Source of the DNA: Polyangiaceae bacterium
GTDB lineage: Bacteria > Myxococcota > Polyangia > Polyangiales > Polyangiaceae
Assembly: GCA_025936205.1 (NCBI GenBank)
Contig: JAICTU010000266.1
Location: forward strand, 1-12,454
Direction of reading: 5' to 3'
DNA: 12,454 nt
The translations under genes and the position numbers were made by a program. Position 1 is the first letter of the stretch. Every line of letters starts with the position of its first letter. Of this stretch, positions 1-7,335 are shown one piece after another. The notes under the pieces were generated by a model. The model was not told the DNA's origin and did not search any database. It worked only from the letters and a program-made list of their open reading frames with translations.

Positions 1-1
1 C

Positions 2-322
2 CGGGCCTCCGGCGCCACGAATTGGTCTGAGAATTCGGCGTTTCAGGACGTCCAGCGCCGGTTCGACCGCCAGCCGCTCGGGCGTTGGAAGTCGCAGCCC
101 CAATCCGCCGTGGTCCGCTATGCCGCTTGGGCGGCGCGCGCAGCGATGCCGCTGCTCGGGTATGACCCCACGCAGACCCAGCTCTTACCAGCCGAGCGCT
201 TGCAGTTTCAGTGCCTGCAGGCGCTGGATTCGGGAGAACGCCGGGCGTACTCGGCGCTGAACACTAGCTTTCGCTGGTTACGACAACGGCTGGGTCGGCC
301 GGGGTGGCGTTGGTCTGAGTAG
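2..322 (+). CDS. C-terminal fragment, possibly sulfotransferase-like
   Basis: The reading frame is open from the first bases of the window to a TAG at 320-322, so this is the last ~106 codons of a gene that begins outside. The first third reads FDRQPLGRWKSQ, then an Ala-rich helix, then MPLLGYDPT. This resembles the end of many sulfotransferase-family proteins, which finish with a GRW(R/K) motif, a short helix and a 'LGYEP' motif. The catalytic and PAPS-binding regions would lie upstream and cannot be seen. About 50 further residues, rich in Arg, Gln and Trp, follow the LGYDP motif, so the tail is longer than usual if the family is right. A sulfotransferase would fit beside polysaccharide genes, but this is inference from a short motif. 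It converges with the lipoprotein gene. Confidence 0.45.
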   Translation, partial: RASGATNWSENSAFQDVQRRFDRQPLGRWKSQPQSAVVRYAAWAARAAMPLLGYDPTQTQLLPAERLQFQCLQALDSGERRAYSALNTSFRWLRQRLGRPGWRWSE

Positions 323-602
323 GGCCAGCCCCGGAGCTCCGGACGCTTTTTCGACGCTAGCCCGAAGAGGTTCGACGCTAGCCCGAAGAGGGCTCGCCCT
401 GTCCGTAAGGGGGAGGACTGCAGAAAGGTGAAAACGAATCCGGCGCGTGACCGCACGTGAGTGCGAGCGTTTCAAAATCTGACGTTTCTTCGATGGCGGG
501 AGGTTCGTACGGTAGACGCGCCTGCCCGCCTTGGTTCGTATCGTCCGTCAGCATGCTACCCGGAGGATCCTTAGCAATTCTGTCGCCATTCGTAAAGTAT
601 GG
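323..602. other. Convergent intergenic region, no gene seen
   Basis: These 280 bases separate two convergent genes. They hold a 12-bp palindrome (CCGGAGCTCCGG, 331-342) followed by a run of five T at 347-351, which could be a weak terminator for the left-hand gene. A two-copy 21-bp tandem repeat follows (350-391). A short GC hairpin, CGCAC-GTGA-GTGCG, lies at 452-465 and is followed by CGTTTC. None of these is a strong intrinsic terminator. The left-hand gene's frame stays open after its stop until a TGA at 458-460, but no start codon, ribosome site or domain supports a separate gene there. Confidence 0.5.
350..391. repeat. Perfect 21-bp tandem repeat, two copies
   Basis: Positions 350-370 and 371-391 are identical 21-bp units beginning TTCGACGCTAGC and ending CCGAAGAGG, directly abutting. 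The length is a multiple of three, and the unit would read FDASPKR twice in the frame of the upstream gene, although it lies beyond that gene's stop codon. I saw no third copy elsewhere in the window. Confidence 0.9.
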
Positions 603-3600
603 CTAGTACAGGAGCGTGACCCGGGGCGTCGCCGGATTGCTGCCGGTCGCGTTCGTGTCGAACAGCAGTACGTCGTTGAAAGTATCCCCATCGATGTCGC
701 CCACGAAGTTGACGCCCAGAGCACCCGAGCTCGCGGTCTTGAGGTGAGCGTCGGCGTTGGAACGGGTGTTGGAAGTCACCCCGGTGCCGCCATAGAACAG
801 CTCCACCGTACCGGGCCTGAGCGGCGAAGAGACAAACACGGAGCCTAGCGCTAGCTCGCTCTTGTTGTCTTTGTCGAGGTCTCCGAGCAGGCCGAACGCG
901 CTATGGAAGCTATCCGCCGCGAAGTGGCCCCAGTCGTTGTCCGCCGAATCAGCCTGCGTGCCCAAGTCATTCGTGAAGGTCAACAGGCTATCGGTGCCGA
1001 AGCCACCTCCAGCTTTACCCAGATACACGTTGCAGAAGTTGAGCGTGGGCTGGAGGGCACCGCCGCTCACGCAGACGTCATTGCGGCCATCGCCGTTGAA
1101 GTCGCCGAGACTTGCGATCGGGGCCCCGAAGTCTCCCTTGCCGCCATCTGATGTCGTGACGAACGGCGCGCCGGGCGAGACGGGCACCAGCCCAGTTGTT
1201 GCTGGAGGATAAGCCTGGCCTGCCAGGAAGTAGACGGAGGACTCTACTACGCCGCCGCCGCCGACGGCGCCAATCACGAGAGCGCCGGGGGAGGCCGGCG
1301 GCGGGACCTGGACCGGGCTCACGCTAGCGAGGGTGATGCCGAAGAACTGATTGGCGGTCGTCGTCGGGGGATCCACGACGAAGCCGTCTACACCGACGGT
1401 TGGGGTCGAGGACATGTTGAACACCGTCCCCGTGGCGACGCTGGAGAGGTGAGAACCCCCCAACACCACGTAGACTCGCCCGCCTGTCGACTGCAGCGGC
1501 GCGCCCATGACGATATCCAAGGCGCCGTCACCGTCGAAATCCGCGGAAGTCACAGCGGTTCCCAGCTGCGCGCCCGCCACGGCACCGTGGAAGCAAATAT
1601 CGGCAGTGCACCCGGGGGCCGCGGCCATGGTGATCGTCGAGGGCCAGGTGTCTTTCCCGAAGAATACGAACACGCCGCCGGCGCTCGTCCCGCCGGTCGT
1701 GGTGTTCAAGAACGGAGCGGAGACGGCAAAGTCGGGGCGGCCGTCACCATTGATATCTCCGAGACCCGCCACGACCTGGCCCAAGCGGCCTCCCGAACCG
1801 GTGGTTTGGGGGCTGATCGTGACCTGCGTAGCCGTGTTCAGTGCAGAGCCACCGAAGAAGACCTGTGCACCTCTGTTCGCATAGCCCACGATGAAGTCGT
1901 TCTTGAAAACCGGCGGAATTGCCAGCGGGGTACCGTCGCCATTGATGTCACCCAGCGGAGCCATCGAGAACAGGTTAATCGTCTGCGCAGCGTTGAAGGC
2001 TGCTGGGATGGAGGTGTACTGTTGCGTCAGGAACGGGTTCGCCACGATGGCGCTCTGACCCGCTGCGATGGCAGTGAGGTTCCCGGCCTTGTCCACGCCT
2101 CGCAGCGCGCAGAACTCGCTCTTGCCGGTGTGGAAGCCCGTGAACGCTTGGGTGTTTGGCCCGGGGTCGCTGGGCAGGGCGGTCAGGGCAATCGGGGTCG
2201 CGGTGGACCAAGCAGCTTCATCCACGATGTCGCTGTTCGCGCAGCGCATTTGATACGCGGTCAGGTCCCCTCCGTCCGTGTCGACCAGCTTGTTCCAGCT
2301 GACGTTGAGCGTGCCTTGCCGGCGTCCGGTCACATTGACGGTGAGGGCAGAGGCAAGCACTGCCGCCGGCGCCAACGAGTCCACGTTCACCTGCATCGAA
2401 GTGCTGGTGACCAGCGCGCTGCCACTATCCGTGACACTCACGCTGAGCGTCTGGTCGAGGCCTTCCGGCGCGGCCACGCAGGTGCTGAACGCGCCGCTCA
2501 GCACGGTCGTGCTGGCAACGGCGCCGCTGCCGATCTGAATCTGTACGGCGCTTCCGTCCGCCGCACTGCTGGTGCCCGCGACCGTCACGTCGAGCCCCGC
2601 CACTCCGCTGGCGCAGTCGGTCGTCGCAGCGTTCAGGAACGCCGGAGCGGCAGCGGGCGACGTGATGGCCAGGTCGGGATGGTCGGCAATGGTCAGCGCG
2701 CACGGGTCACTGCAGCCTGGGTTGCCGGCTGCATCGGTGACGCAGGCTTGCAGGCTGATGTTGCCGGGGCCGCCCAGGTCCAGCGCGCTGAACGTCGTCG
2801 TGGTGGCGCCCACGCCCCCATCGACCTGCGAGCTGGAGCTCGAGGCGCCCCGGGTCACGGTCAGGTCCACCAGCGGGATTCCGTCGTTGTCGACGTCGAC
2901 ATCGACGTTCATTCCTGGCGTGACCCCCAGGTCGAGATCACTTTCCGGCACTGCGAGCACCGGGCCGCCGCAGGTGGGCGCGGTGATGAGCGGCTCGGGT
3001 GCCTCGCAGTCGGAGGTGACGCTGATGCTCGCGGGCAGGCTGGTGAGGCCGTCCGCCGTCTGTTGCACGGTCACGGTGGTGCTGCTGCCGTCGTTCTTGG
3101 TCGGCAGCGCGAAGCCCGAGAAGATCGCGGTGTTGCCCAGCTGGCAGGTGGCCGTGACCGGGCTCAGAACGTTGTCGATCAACAGCAGAACGTCGGATCC
3201 GACGTCGCTGCAGGCGACTTCGATGTCCGTTACGCAGGTGCTTGCCACGTTAAAGAGGCTGTTGTTCGCGGGCGAGGTGATGGCCACCACGGGTACGTCG
3301 ACTCGAACGGCGACCGTGATCGGCACGGAGGCGATGTTGCCGGCCGCGTCGCTGACCTCCACACACACGTCCGTCGGGCCCGTGGTGCTCGGCAGGGTAG
3401 CGCCGAGTGAGAAGCTCTGATTGCCCGCGAGTGTGCTGAAGCTGCCGCTCAGCGCATTGCAGCTGCCCACGCGGGCGCTCGTGCAGTCGCCGCCGGTCGT
3501 TTGTCCGCTGACCGTGACCTGCAGCCCTGGCTCCCCGCTGGGATCCTGATCGTTCGTGGGCGTGATGGGGCTCGCGCCGCCTGCTACCAGCAGCGAGGAC

Positions 3601-5567
3601 GAACAGGGCACTGTGTCGACGGTCCATTGCTCGGTGGTCGAGGTCTGGACGTTGCCAGCGGCGTCCGCGCACTGGAACCTGGCGCTGTGTGGACCTTCCG
3701 CGAGCGTCACGTCCGCGATGGTCGCACCGGTTCCGCCACCCTGTGGCGCCAGTGCAGTCGTGAGCGGGTTGTTCCCTTCGTCATCGATGATCAGCGTGGC
3801 GTTGACGCTATCCGGGTCGCTGATCACTCCGAAGGAGATCTGGAATCCCGCGGTGCCGGGTAAGCTGTCGTTGCTCGCGTTCAGGAAGTCGGGCCCCGTG
3901 TCGGGGCTGGACAGGTTACACGTCGGGACTTCGCAGTCCGCCTGCACGCTGACGCCCGCCGACACGACGGGGTCGAACCCAGTGATGGTCTGGCGCGCGG
4001 TCAGCACCGTGCTGCTGCCATCGTTCTTGCTGGGCAGGCTGGCGGCCAGGAAGCTCGCTTGACCCTGCGAGCACGTGGCTTGGGCGATGAGCTGCCCATC
4101 CGCGAGCAGATCGACGTTCTGCTGGTCTTCCGAGCACGCCACCACCACGGCGGCTTCACATGCCGTCGTGAGATCGTCGCCGTCCGCGACGGCTCCACCC
4201 GTGCCAAGTCGGTTGTAGCGGGTACTTCCCGCGGGGCTGGAGATGGCCACTTGCGGCGCCTGGAGCCGCAGGTTGACGGCCTCCTGAGCCTCGGCACCGA
4301 GGTTGCCCGCGAAGTCTTCGGCCTGCGCGCACACGTTCAGCGAACCGGAGCCCGTGAGGGACACGGGCAGGGAGAAGTGGCCGTCCTCGTCGAGCCCGGT
4401 CAGCGGCAACGGCGTGAGTGCGCCGTCACAGACGCCAATCCAGAGCGTCTTGCAGTCCCCGCCCGTGACTTGCCCGGTGGCAGTCACCTGGATCCCCGCC
4501 GCGATTGGATCGTTATCGCTGCCTGGAGTGATCGGGTTGGCCCCGCCGGCGATCGAGCCGAGCGAGACGGTGCAGGGATTGGTATCGACATTGAACGCCG
4601 CGGGCGCCGACAGCGTCGTGACCCCGAAGGAATCTCGGCATTCTGCGCGAATGGTGCGCGGCCCCTCCGCGAGCGTGACGCCGCCGAACGTAGCACTGCC
4701 GCTGCCGTTGTCATCGACAACGTCGACTGCCGGGAAGGTGTCGAACGTACCGTCGATCTGGAGCCGCACGTGCTGGCCCTGATTCTCCAGTTCCGTGCTG
4801 ACCACGATGTCCGTCTGCAGGCCGCCCGCGACGTCATCGTTATCCTGAGTGGCGTTCAGGTAGCCATCGTCGTTGGCAACCGGCGCGGCGATGCTGCAGC
4901 TCGGGCCGGGGCAATCGACCAGTATGTTGCTGGCGAATTGCAGCGAACAAGTGCTGTTGTCCGCCATCGTGGCTTCCGCACGCAGCACGTTCGCGGTCGC
5001 ACCTCGATTGCCGAGTACGGCGTTGAAGTTGACGGTGCCATCCACCACATCCTGGGCTGCCAGCGGCGCGTCGTTGACAAACAGCGTAACGCTCTTGGCG
5101 TTGCTGGTGAGACCCACGGCAATCGCGAATTCGGAGCCGCAGGCCTCGGCGTCGGTATCGCTCGAGCCGTCCAGCCTCAGAGCCCCGGCGTCGCCGCCAG
5201 GGACGGGGGCGACGAAGGCAAGCTGGCAAGCGTCCGGGGTGGGACCGCTATCGGGCGGGTCACCCGAGCTTCCGCTCGCACCGGCGCTGCCCGCCGAGCC
5301 TTCACCCGCGCTGCCACCGGTGTTCTCGCCCGCGCTGCCCGCTGTGCCTTCACCGGCGCTACCGCCGGTGTTCTCGCCCGCGCTGCCGGCTTCATTGTCG
5401 GGGCCGTTGTGAAAGTAATTTCCGTCGCCGCCGACCCCGTCATATTGGGGACACGTCGGCCCGATGCAGATTTCCGTCTTGTCGGGATCACTGCAGCCGG
5501 CGGCAATTGCCCCGACCGTCACCGCGCCCACTGCGCACGAAGCCCAAAATCGCTTGCTCTTCCCCAT
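603..5567 (-). CDS. Giant lipoprotein: Ig-like repeats and seven-bladed FG-GAP propeller
   Basis: This 1654-residue protein is probably exported and lipid-anchored. The ATG at 5565-5567 is chosen because AGAGAG lies 7 nt upstream and a signal peptide follows at once (MGKSKR, a hydrophobic stretch, then AAGC with Cys25). An upstream TTG at 5631-5633 would add 22 residues ahead of the signal. Ser follows the lipid-bearing Cys, which under the E. coli Lol rule predicts the outer membrane. Residues 60-100 form a Gly/Ala/Ser/Glu/Asn linker. Residues 224-549 and 550-853 are two copies of a three-domain Ig-like block with conserved Cys and 'DxxGN' motifs. More Ig-like sequence runs to ~1070, then an FnIII-like domain (~1072-1176), then an integrin-alpha-like propeller (~1190-1654) with six calcium motifs of the DxNGDGxxD type at 1207, 1271, 1343, 1489, 1563 and 1624. 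No enzyme motif is seen. A surface adhesin or matrix scaffold is likely; the ligand is unknown. Confidence 0.85.
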   Translation of the reverse strand: MGKSKRFWASCAVGAVTVGAIAAGCSDPDKTEICIGPTCPQYDGVGGDGNYFHNGPDNEAGSAGENTGGSAGEGTAGSAGENTGGSAGEGSAGSAGASGSSGDPPDSGPTPDACQLAFVAPVPGGDAGALRLDGSSDTDAEACGSEFAIAVGLTSNAKSVTLFVNDAPLAAQDVVDGTVNFNAVLGNRGATANVLRAEATMADNSTCSLQFASNILVDCPGPSCSIAAPVANDDGYLNATQDNDDVAGGLQTDIVVSTELENQGQHVRLQIDGTFDTFPAVDVVDDNGSGSATFGGVTLAEGPRTIRAECRDSFGVTTLSAPAAFNVDTNPCTVSLGSIAGGANPITPGSDNDPIAAGIQVTATGQVTGGDCKTLWIGVCDGALTPLPLTGLDEDGHFSLPVSLTGSGSLNVCAQAEDFAGNLGAEAQEAVNLRLQAPQVAISSPAGSTRYNRLGTGGAVADGDDLTTACEAAVVVACSEDQQNVDLLADGQLIAQATCSQGQASFLAASLPSKNDGSSTVLTARQTITGFDPVVSAGVSVQADCEVPTCNLSSPDTGPDFLNASNDSLPGTAGFQISFGVISDPDSVNATLIIDDEGNNPLTTALAPQGGGTGATIADVTLAEGPHSARFQCADAAGNVQTSTTEQWTVDTVPCSSSLLVAGGASPITPTNDQDPSGEPGLQVTVSGQTTGGDCTSARVGSCNALSGSFSTLAGNQSFSLGATLPSTTGPTDVCVEVSDAAGNIASVPITVAVRVDVPVVAITSPANNSLFNVASTCVTDIEVACSDVGSDVLLLIDNVLSPVTATCQLGNTAIFSGFALPTKNDGSSTTVTVQQTADGLTSLPASISVTSDCEAPEPLITAPTCGGPVLAVPESDLDLGVTPGMNVDVDVDNDGIPLVDLTVTRGASSSSSQVDGGVGATTTTFSALDLGGPGNISLQACVTDAAGNPGCSDPCALTIADHPDLAITSPAAAPAFLNAATTDCASGVAGLDVTVAGTSSAADGSAVQIQIGSGAVASTTVLSGAFSTCVAAPEGLDQTLSVSVTDSGSALVTSTSMQVNVDSLAPAAVLASALTVNVTGRRQGTLNVSWNKLVDTDGGDLTAYQMRCANSDIVDEAAWSTATPIALTALPSDPGPNTQAFTGFHTGKSEFCALRGVDKAGNLTAIAAGQSAIVANPFLTQQYTSIPAAFNAAQTINLFSMAPLGDINGDGTPLAIPPVFKNDFIVGYANRGAQVFFGGSALNTATQVTISPQTTGSGGRLGQVVAGLGDINGDGRPDFAVSAPFLNTTTGGTSAGGVFVFFGKDTWPSTITMAAAPGCTADICFHGAVAGAQLGTAVTSADFDGDGALDIVMGAPLQSTGGRVYVVLGGSHLSSVATGTVFNMSSTPTVGVDGFVVDPPTTTANQFFGITLASVSPVQVPPPASPGALVIGAVGGGGVVESSVYFLAGQAYPPATTGLVPVSPGAPFVTTSDGGKGDFGAPIASLGDFNGDGRNDVCVSGGALQPTLNFCNVYLGKAGGGFGTDSLLTFTNDLGTQADSADNDWGHFAADSFHSAFGLLGDLDKDNKSELALGSVFVSSPLRPGTVELFYGGTGVTSNTRSNADAHLKTASSGALGVNFVGDIDGDTFNDVLLFDTNATGSNPATPRVTLLY
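3010..4898 (-). repeat. Duplicated three-domain Ig-like block within the lipoprotein gene
   Basis: Two consecutive blocks of ~326 and ~303 residues share the same order of landmarks. Each has (A) a Cys followed by a 'LNAS/LNAT' motif and a 'VTLAEGP' strand; (B) a 'DTxPC' start, then 'AGGA(N/S)PITP', 'GQ(V/T)TGGDC' and a closing 'DxAGN'; and (C) 'VAI(S/T)SPA', a Cys pair, 'LP(S/T)KNDGSST' and a final 'DCE(V/A)P'. Copy 1 corresponds to about 3921-4898 and copy 2 to about 3010-3920. The copies have diverged in sequence, so this is an older duplication and not a recent tandem repeat. Confidence 0.8.
5284..5379 (-). repeat. 48-bp tandem repeat encoding a 16-residue linker unit
   Basis: Two 48-bp units (5284-5331 and 5332-5379) differ at only a few bases and encode GSAGENTGGSAGEG(T/S)A twice, residues 61-92 of the lipoprotein. 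A partial further unit lies on either side (GSAG motifs). It forms a flexible low-complexity spacer between the lipidated N-terminus and the folded domains. Copy number of such units often varies between strains. Confidence 0.9.
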
Positions 5568-5574
5568 GCCTGCA

Positions 5575-5580
5575 CTCTCT
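5575..5580 (-). promoter_or_regulatory. Ribosome binding site of the lipoprotein gene
   Basis: AGAGAG lies 7 nt upstream of the ATG at 5565-5567. It supports that start over the TTG at 5631-5633. Confidence 0.5.
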
Positions 5581-5607
5581 GCGTGGTCCGACCGACTAGC
5601 ACTCGCA

Positions 5608-5644
5608 GGGAGCGATCGCCCCCCATCGCGCAAAATCAGATTTT
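5608..5644. promoter_or_regulatory. Two palindromes upstream of the lipoprotein gene
   Basis: The gap between the radical SAM stop and the lipoprotein start holds a 16-bp imperfect palindrome at 5608-5623 (GGG-A-GCGATCGC-C-CCC, one mismatched pair) and a 13-bp AT-rich inverted repeat at 5632-5644 (AAAATC-A-GATTTT). The second overlaps the last base of the radical SAM stop codon. They could be an operator, an attenuator, or a weak terminator between the two genes. No convincing -35/-10 pair was found. Confidence 0.3.
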
Positions 5645-7023
5645 CATTGGTCAGACGGCGGAGGAGTCATGGGCGTAAGGGGAGCTGCTTTGCTGCGTCG
5701 AATTTGGACCAATCCAGCTGCGCCCATGTGAGGGGAGGCACCGGATTTCGCCACATCTGGGAGCCAGGAGCGGTCCGGTGGACGCGAGACCGTCGCTGAA
5801 TCGACACGCGAGCGTTCCACAATGAATCGATGCCCGCCCGCGCGACGGAAGGGCCCGACCGGGATGGCGTCACAGAAGCCATCGAGCGAGTCGATCTCCG
5901 GCTCCACGCCGGATTCCGACTCGTACTTCCAGCGAGCTCCTTGGCACGCACGGGTATACGCAGCGAGCGCACTGCCCGTGTAGTGCTCGGCTTCGGCGAA
6001 GCAGCGTTGGCAGTGATCTCGCAAGTCGCACACGCGGCATGCGGGCAGGTCTGCCCAACGCAGGGAACGGATCGCCGTGGCGACCGGGTCGTTGTGCCAG
6101 CTCTGCTGCAATCCAGCGCCAAGAGCGTGGCCCGTGGGGATGCTCCATTGCGTGCACGGCCGCATTTCACCGTTGGGCTCGACATGGACATTGCCGACGC
6201 AGGCGCCGCAGGGCCGATCGTCCAGAGGCATCTGTACGGTAGGTCGCGGGCGAACGAGCCTTGGGTCTCGCTGGGCCGCCAGATAGGTAGCTTTGGAGAC
6301 GCCGAGCGCCGCCGGAGCAAAGTCACCATCCTCGCGAGGATTGAGCTTCGGGTCCAAGCGATAGTCCGCCCCCAAGCACGTCACGAATTCGATGTACTCG
6401 GAAAACTCGCGCTCGTTGGCCTGCATGAGCGGACTCTTCAGCAGCACGCGAACACCGGCGTTGCGCAAGAAACGCACAGCGGAACAGATTTGCTCGAAGG
6501 AGCCCGGCACTCGCGTGATCGAGTCGTGCACCTCCGCCCGATGGGAGTACAGGCTGATCTGTACCTCTTGTACTGCCAGGCGTCCGAGCTCGGTCGCTAG
6601 CGCCTCGCTGATATTGAGCGCGTTCGAGTAAATCTTGACTGCAAACTTGAGCTGGCGTGCATAGCTGACCAGCTCCAAGAAATCCTTGCGCAGAGTCGGC
6701 TCGCCTCCCGAGATGGTCAGGAAGAGCACGCCGAGCGCGGCCAGATCGTCGAGAATGCGTTTCCAATGCTCGGTGTCGAGCTCGCCCTTCTGACCCTGTA
6801 CTTGATAGCAGTGGACGCAGGCTTCATTGCAATGGTCGGAGATCTCCACCATCGCGCCATAGGGAGAGCGCGAACGAGCGGTGCGGGCAGCGATCGCTTT
6901 CACTGCGCTGCGGCGCCTCGGCAAAGCTGGAGAGGCGGGCAGCGTCGCGGCTGTCGAGGCTGTACTGCTCTCAGGGGTTGCGACGAGCGTCGCGGACTCG
7001 TCAGGGGCCGGCGCGGGCACCAC
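5644..7023 (-). CDS. Radical SAM/SPASM domain protein
   Basis: This 459-residue protein should use S-adenosylmethionine and iron-sulfur clusters to modify a peptide or protein. The SAM-binding cluster motif CNEACVHC gives Cys65, Cys69 and Cys72, and SGGEP at 105-109 is the SAM-contacting motif. The SPASM region has Cys272, Cys275, Cys290, Cys329, Cys332, Cys338, Cys341 and Cys360, enough for auxiliary clusters. Between them lies a TIM-barrel-like region with the usual 'ISLYS' strand near 156-160. Residues 1-54 are a Pro/Ala/Ser/Thr/Arg-rich extension, and about 99 residues follow the last SPASM Cys; neither is typical core. The GTG start at 7021-7023 shares one base with the PqqD-like gene's TAG (TAGTG), and a second GTG follows directly, so translation is probably coupled. 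Family membership is firm. The substrate and reaction are unknown; a maturase acting with the adjacent PqqD-like protein is the natural inference. Confidence 0.93.
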   Translation of the reverse strand: MVPAPAPDESATLVATPESSTASTAATLPASPALPRRRSAVKAIAARTARSRSPYGAMVEISDHCNEACVHCYQVQGQKGELDTEHWKRILDDLAALGVLFLTISGGEPTLRKDFLELVSYARQLKFAVKIYSNALNISEALATELGRLAVQEVQISLYSHRAEVHDSITRVPGSFEQICSAVRFLRNAGVRVLLKSPLMQANEREFSEYIEFVTCLGADYRLDPKLNPREDGDFAPAALGVSKATYLAAQRDPRLVRPRPTVQMPLDDRPCGACVGNVHVEPNGEMRPCTQWSIPTGHALGAGLQQSWHNDPVATAIRSLRWADLPACRVCDLRDHCQRCFAEAEHYTGSALAAYTRACQGARWKYESESGVEPEIDSLDGFCDAIPVGPFRRAGGHRFIVERSRVDSATVSRPPDRSWLPDVAKSGASPHMGAAGLVQIRRSKAAPLTPMTPPPSDQ

Positions 7024-7331
7024 TAGTCCTCTTGCCCCTGGATACGAGCGGCCCCGACTGCCAGCATTTGCTCGGCGAATGCCAGAACGTCGACCAGCGC
7101 CCGCTCGCGGTCGACAGCAAACTCCCGCACGATGTCATCGACGATGTCATTGAGCGAGCGACCATCGGTCAGTTGCCATACGCGAGTTCCCACCGCGTTG
7201 AGCACGTGCAATTGATTGCGGTCGATGGTGATCACAATGGCTTTGCCATCCATCACCCGGGAAGCGGTTCGCTCATTCTGCTGCAATCTCTCTCGGCCAG
7301 TGAGTTGCGTACCCTGGATGTTGGATTCCAT
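7023..7331 (-). CDS. PqqD-family peptide-binding protein
   Basis: This is a 102-residue protein. PqqD-type domains bind the leader of a substrate peptide and present it to a modifying enzyme, often a radical SAM/SPASM protein. Residues 23-54 match the family pattern: ASRVMDGKAIVITID, a short turn, then LNAVGTRVWQL. A helical half follows, with DIVDDIVREFAVD and a DVLAF helix. The first ~22 residues, polar and Gln-rich, precede the domain. The ATG at 7329-7331 has AGGAG 10 nt upstream, within the end of the kinase gene. The gene lies 4 bp after the kinase stop, and its own stop overlaps the radical SAM start, so all three form one transcription unit. Cognate peptide not identified. Confidence 0.85.
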   Translation of the reverse strand: MESNIQGTQLTGRERLQQNERTASRVMDGKAIVITIDRNQLHVLNAVGTRVWQLTDGRSLNDIVDDIVREFAVDRERALVDVLAFAEQMLAVGAARIQGQED

Positions 7332-7335
7332 CTGA

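Noticed and set aside
1449..3410. A 653-codon open frame on the plus strand, opposite the lipoprotein gene
   Set aside because: Its translation is Arg/Gly/Ala/His-rich with no domain, and it is the mirror of a GC-rich gene with clear Ig-like and propeller motifs. Long antisense frames are expected at this base composition.
5260..5400. The array of similar GC-rich units could suggest a CRISPR or binding-site array
   Set aside because: The units abut without spacers, are 48 bp (in frame), and encode a regular 16-residue low-complexity linker.
4059..5678. A 539-codon open frame on the plus strand, opposite the N-terminal half of the lipoprotein gene
   Set aside because: Same reasoning: low-complexity translation, no motif, no ribosome site, and the minus strand carries a signal peptide and Ig-like repeats.
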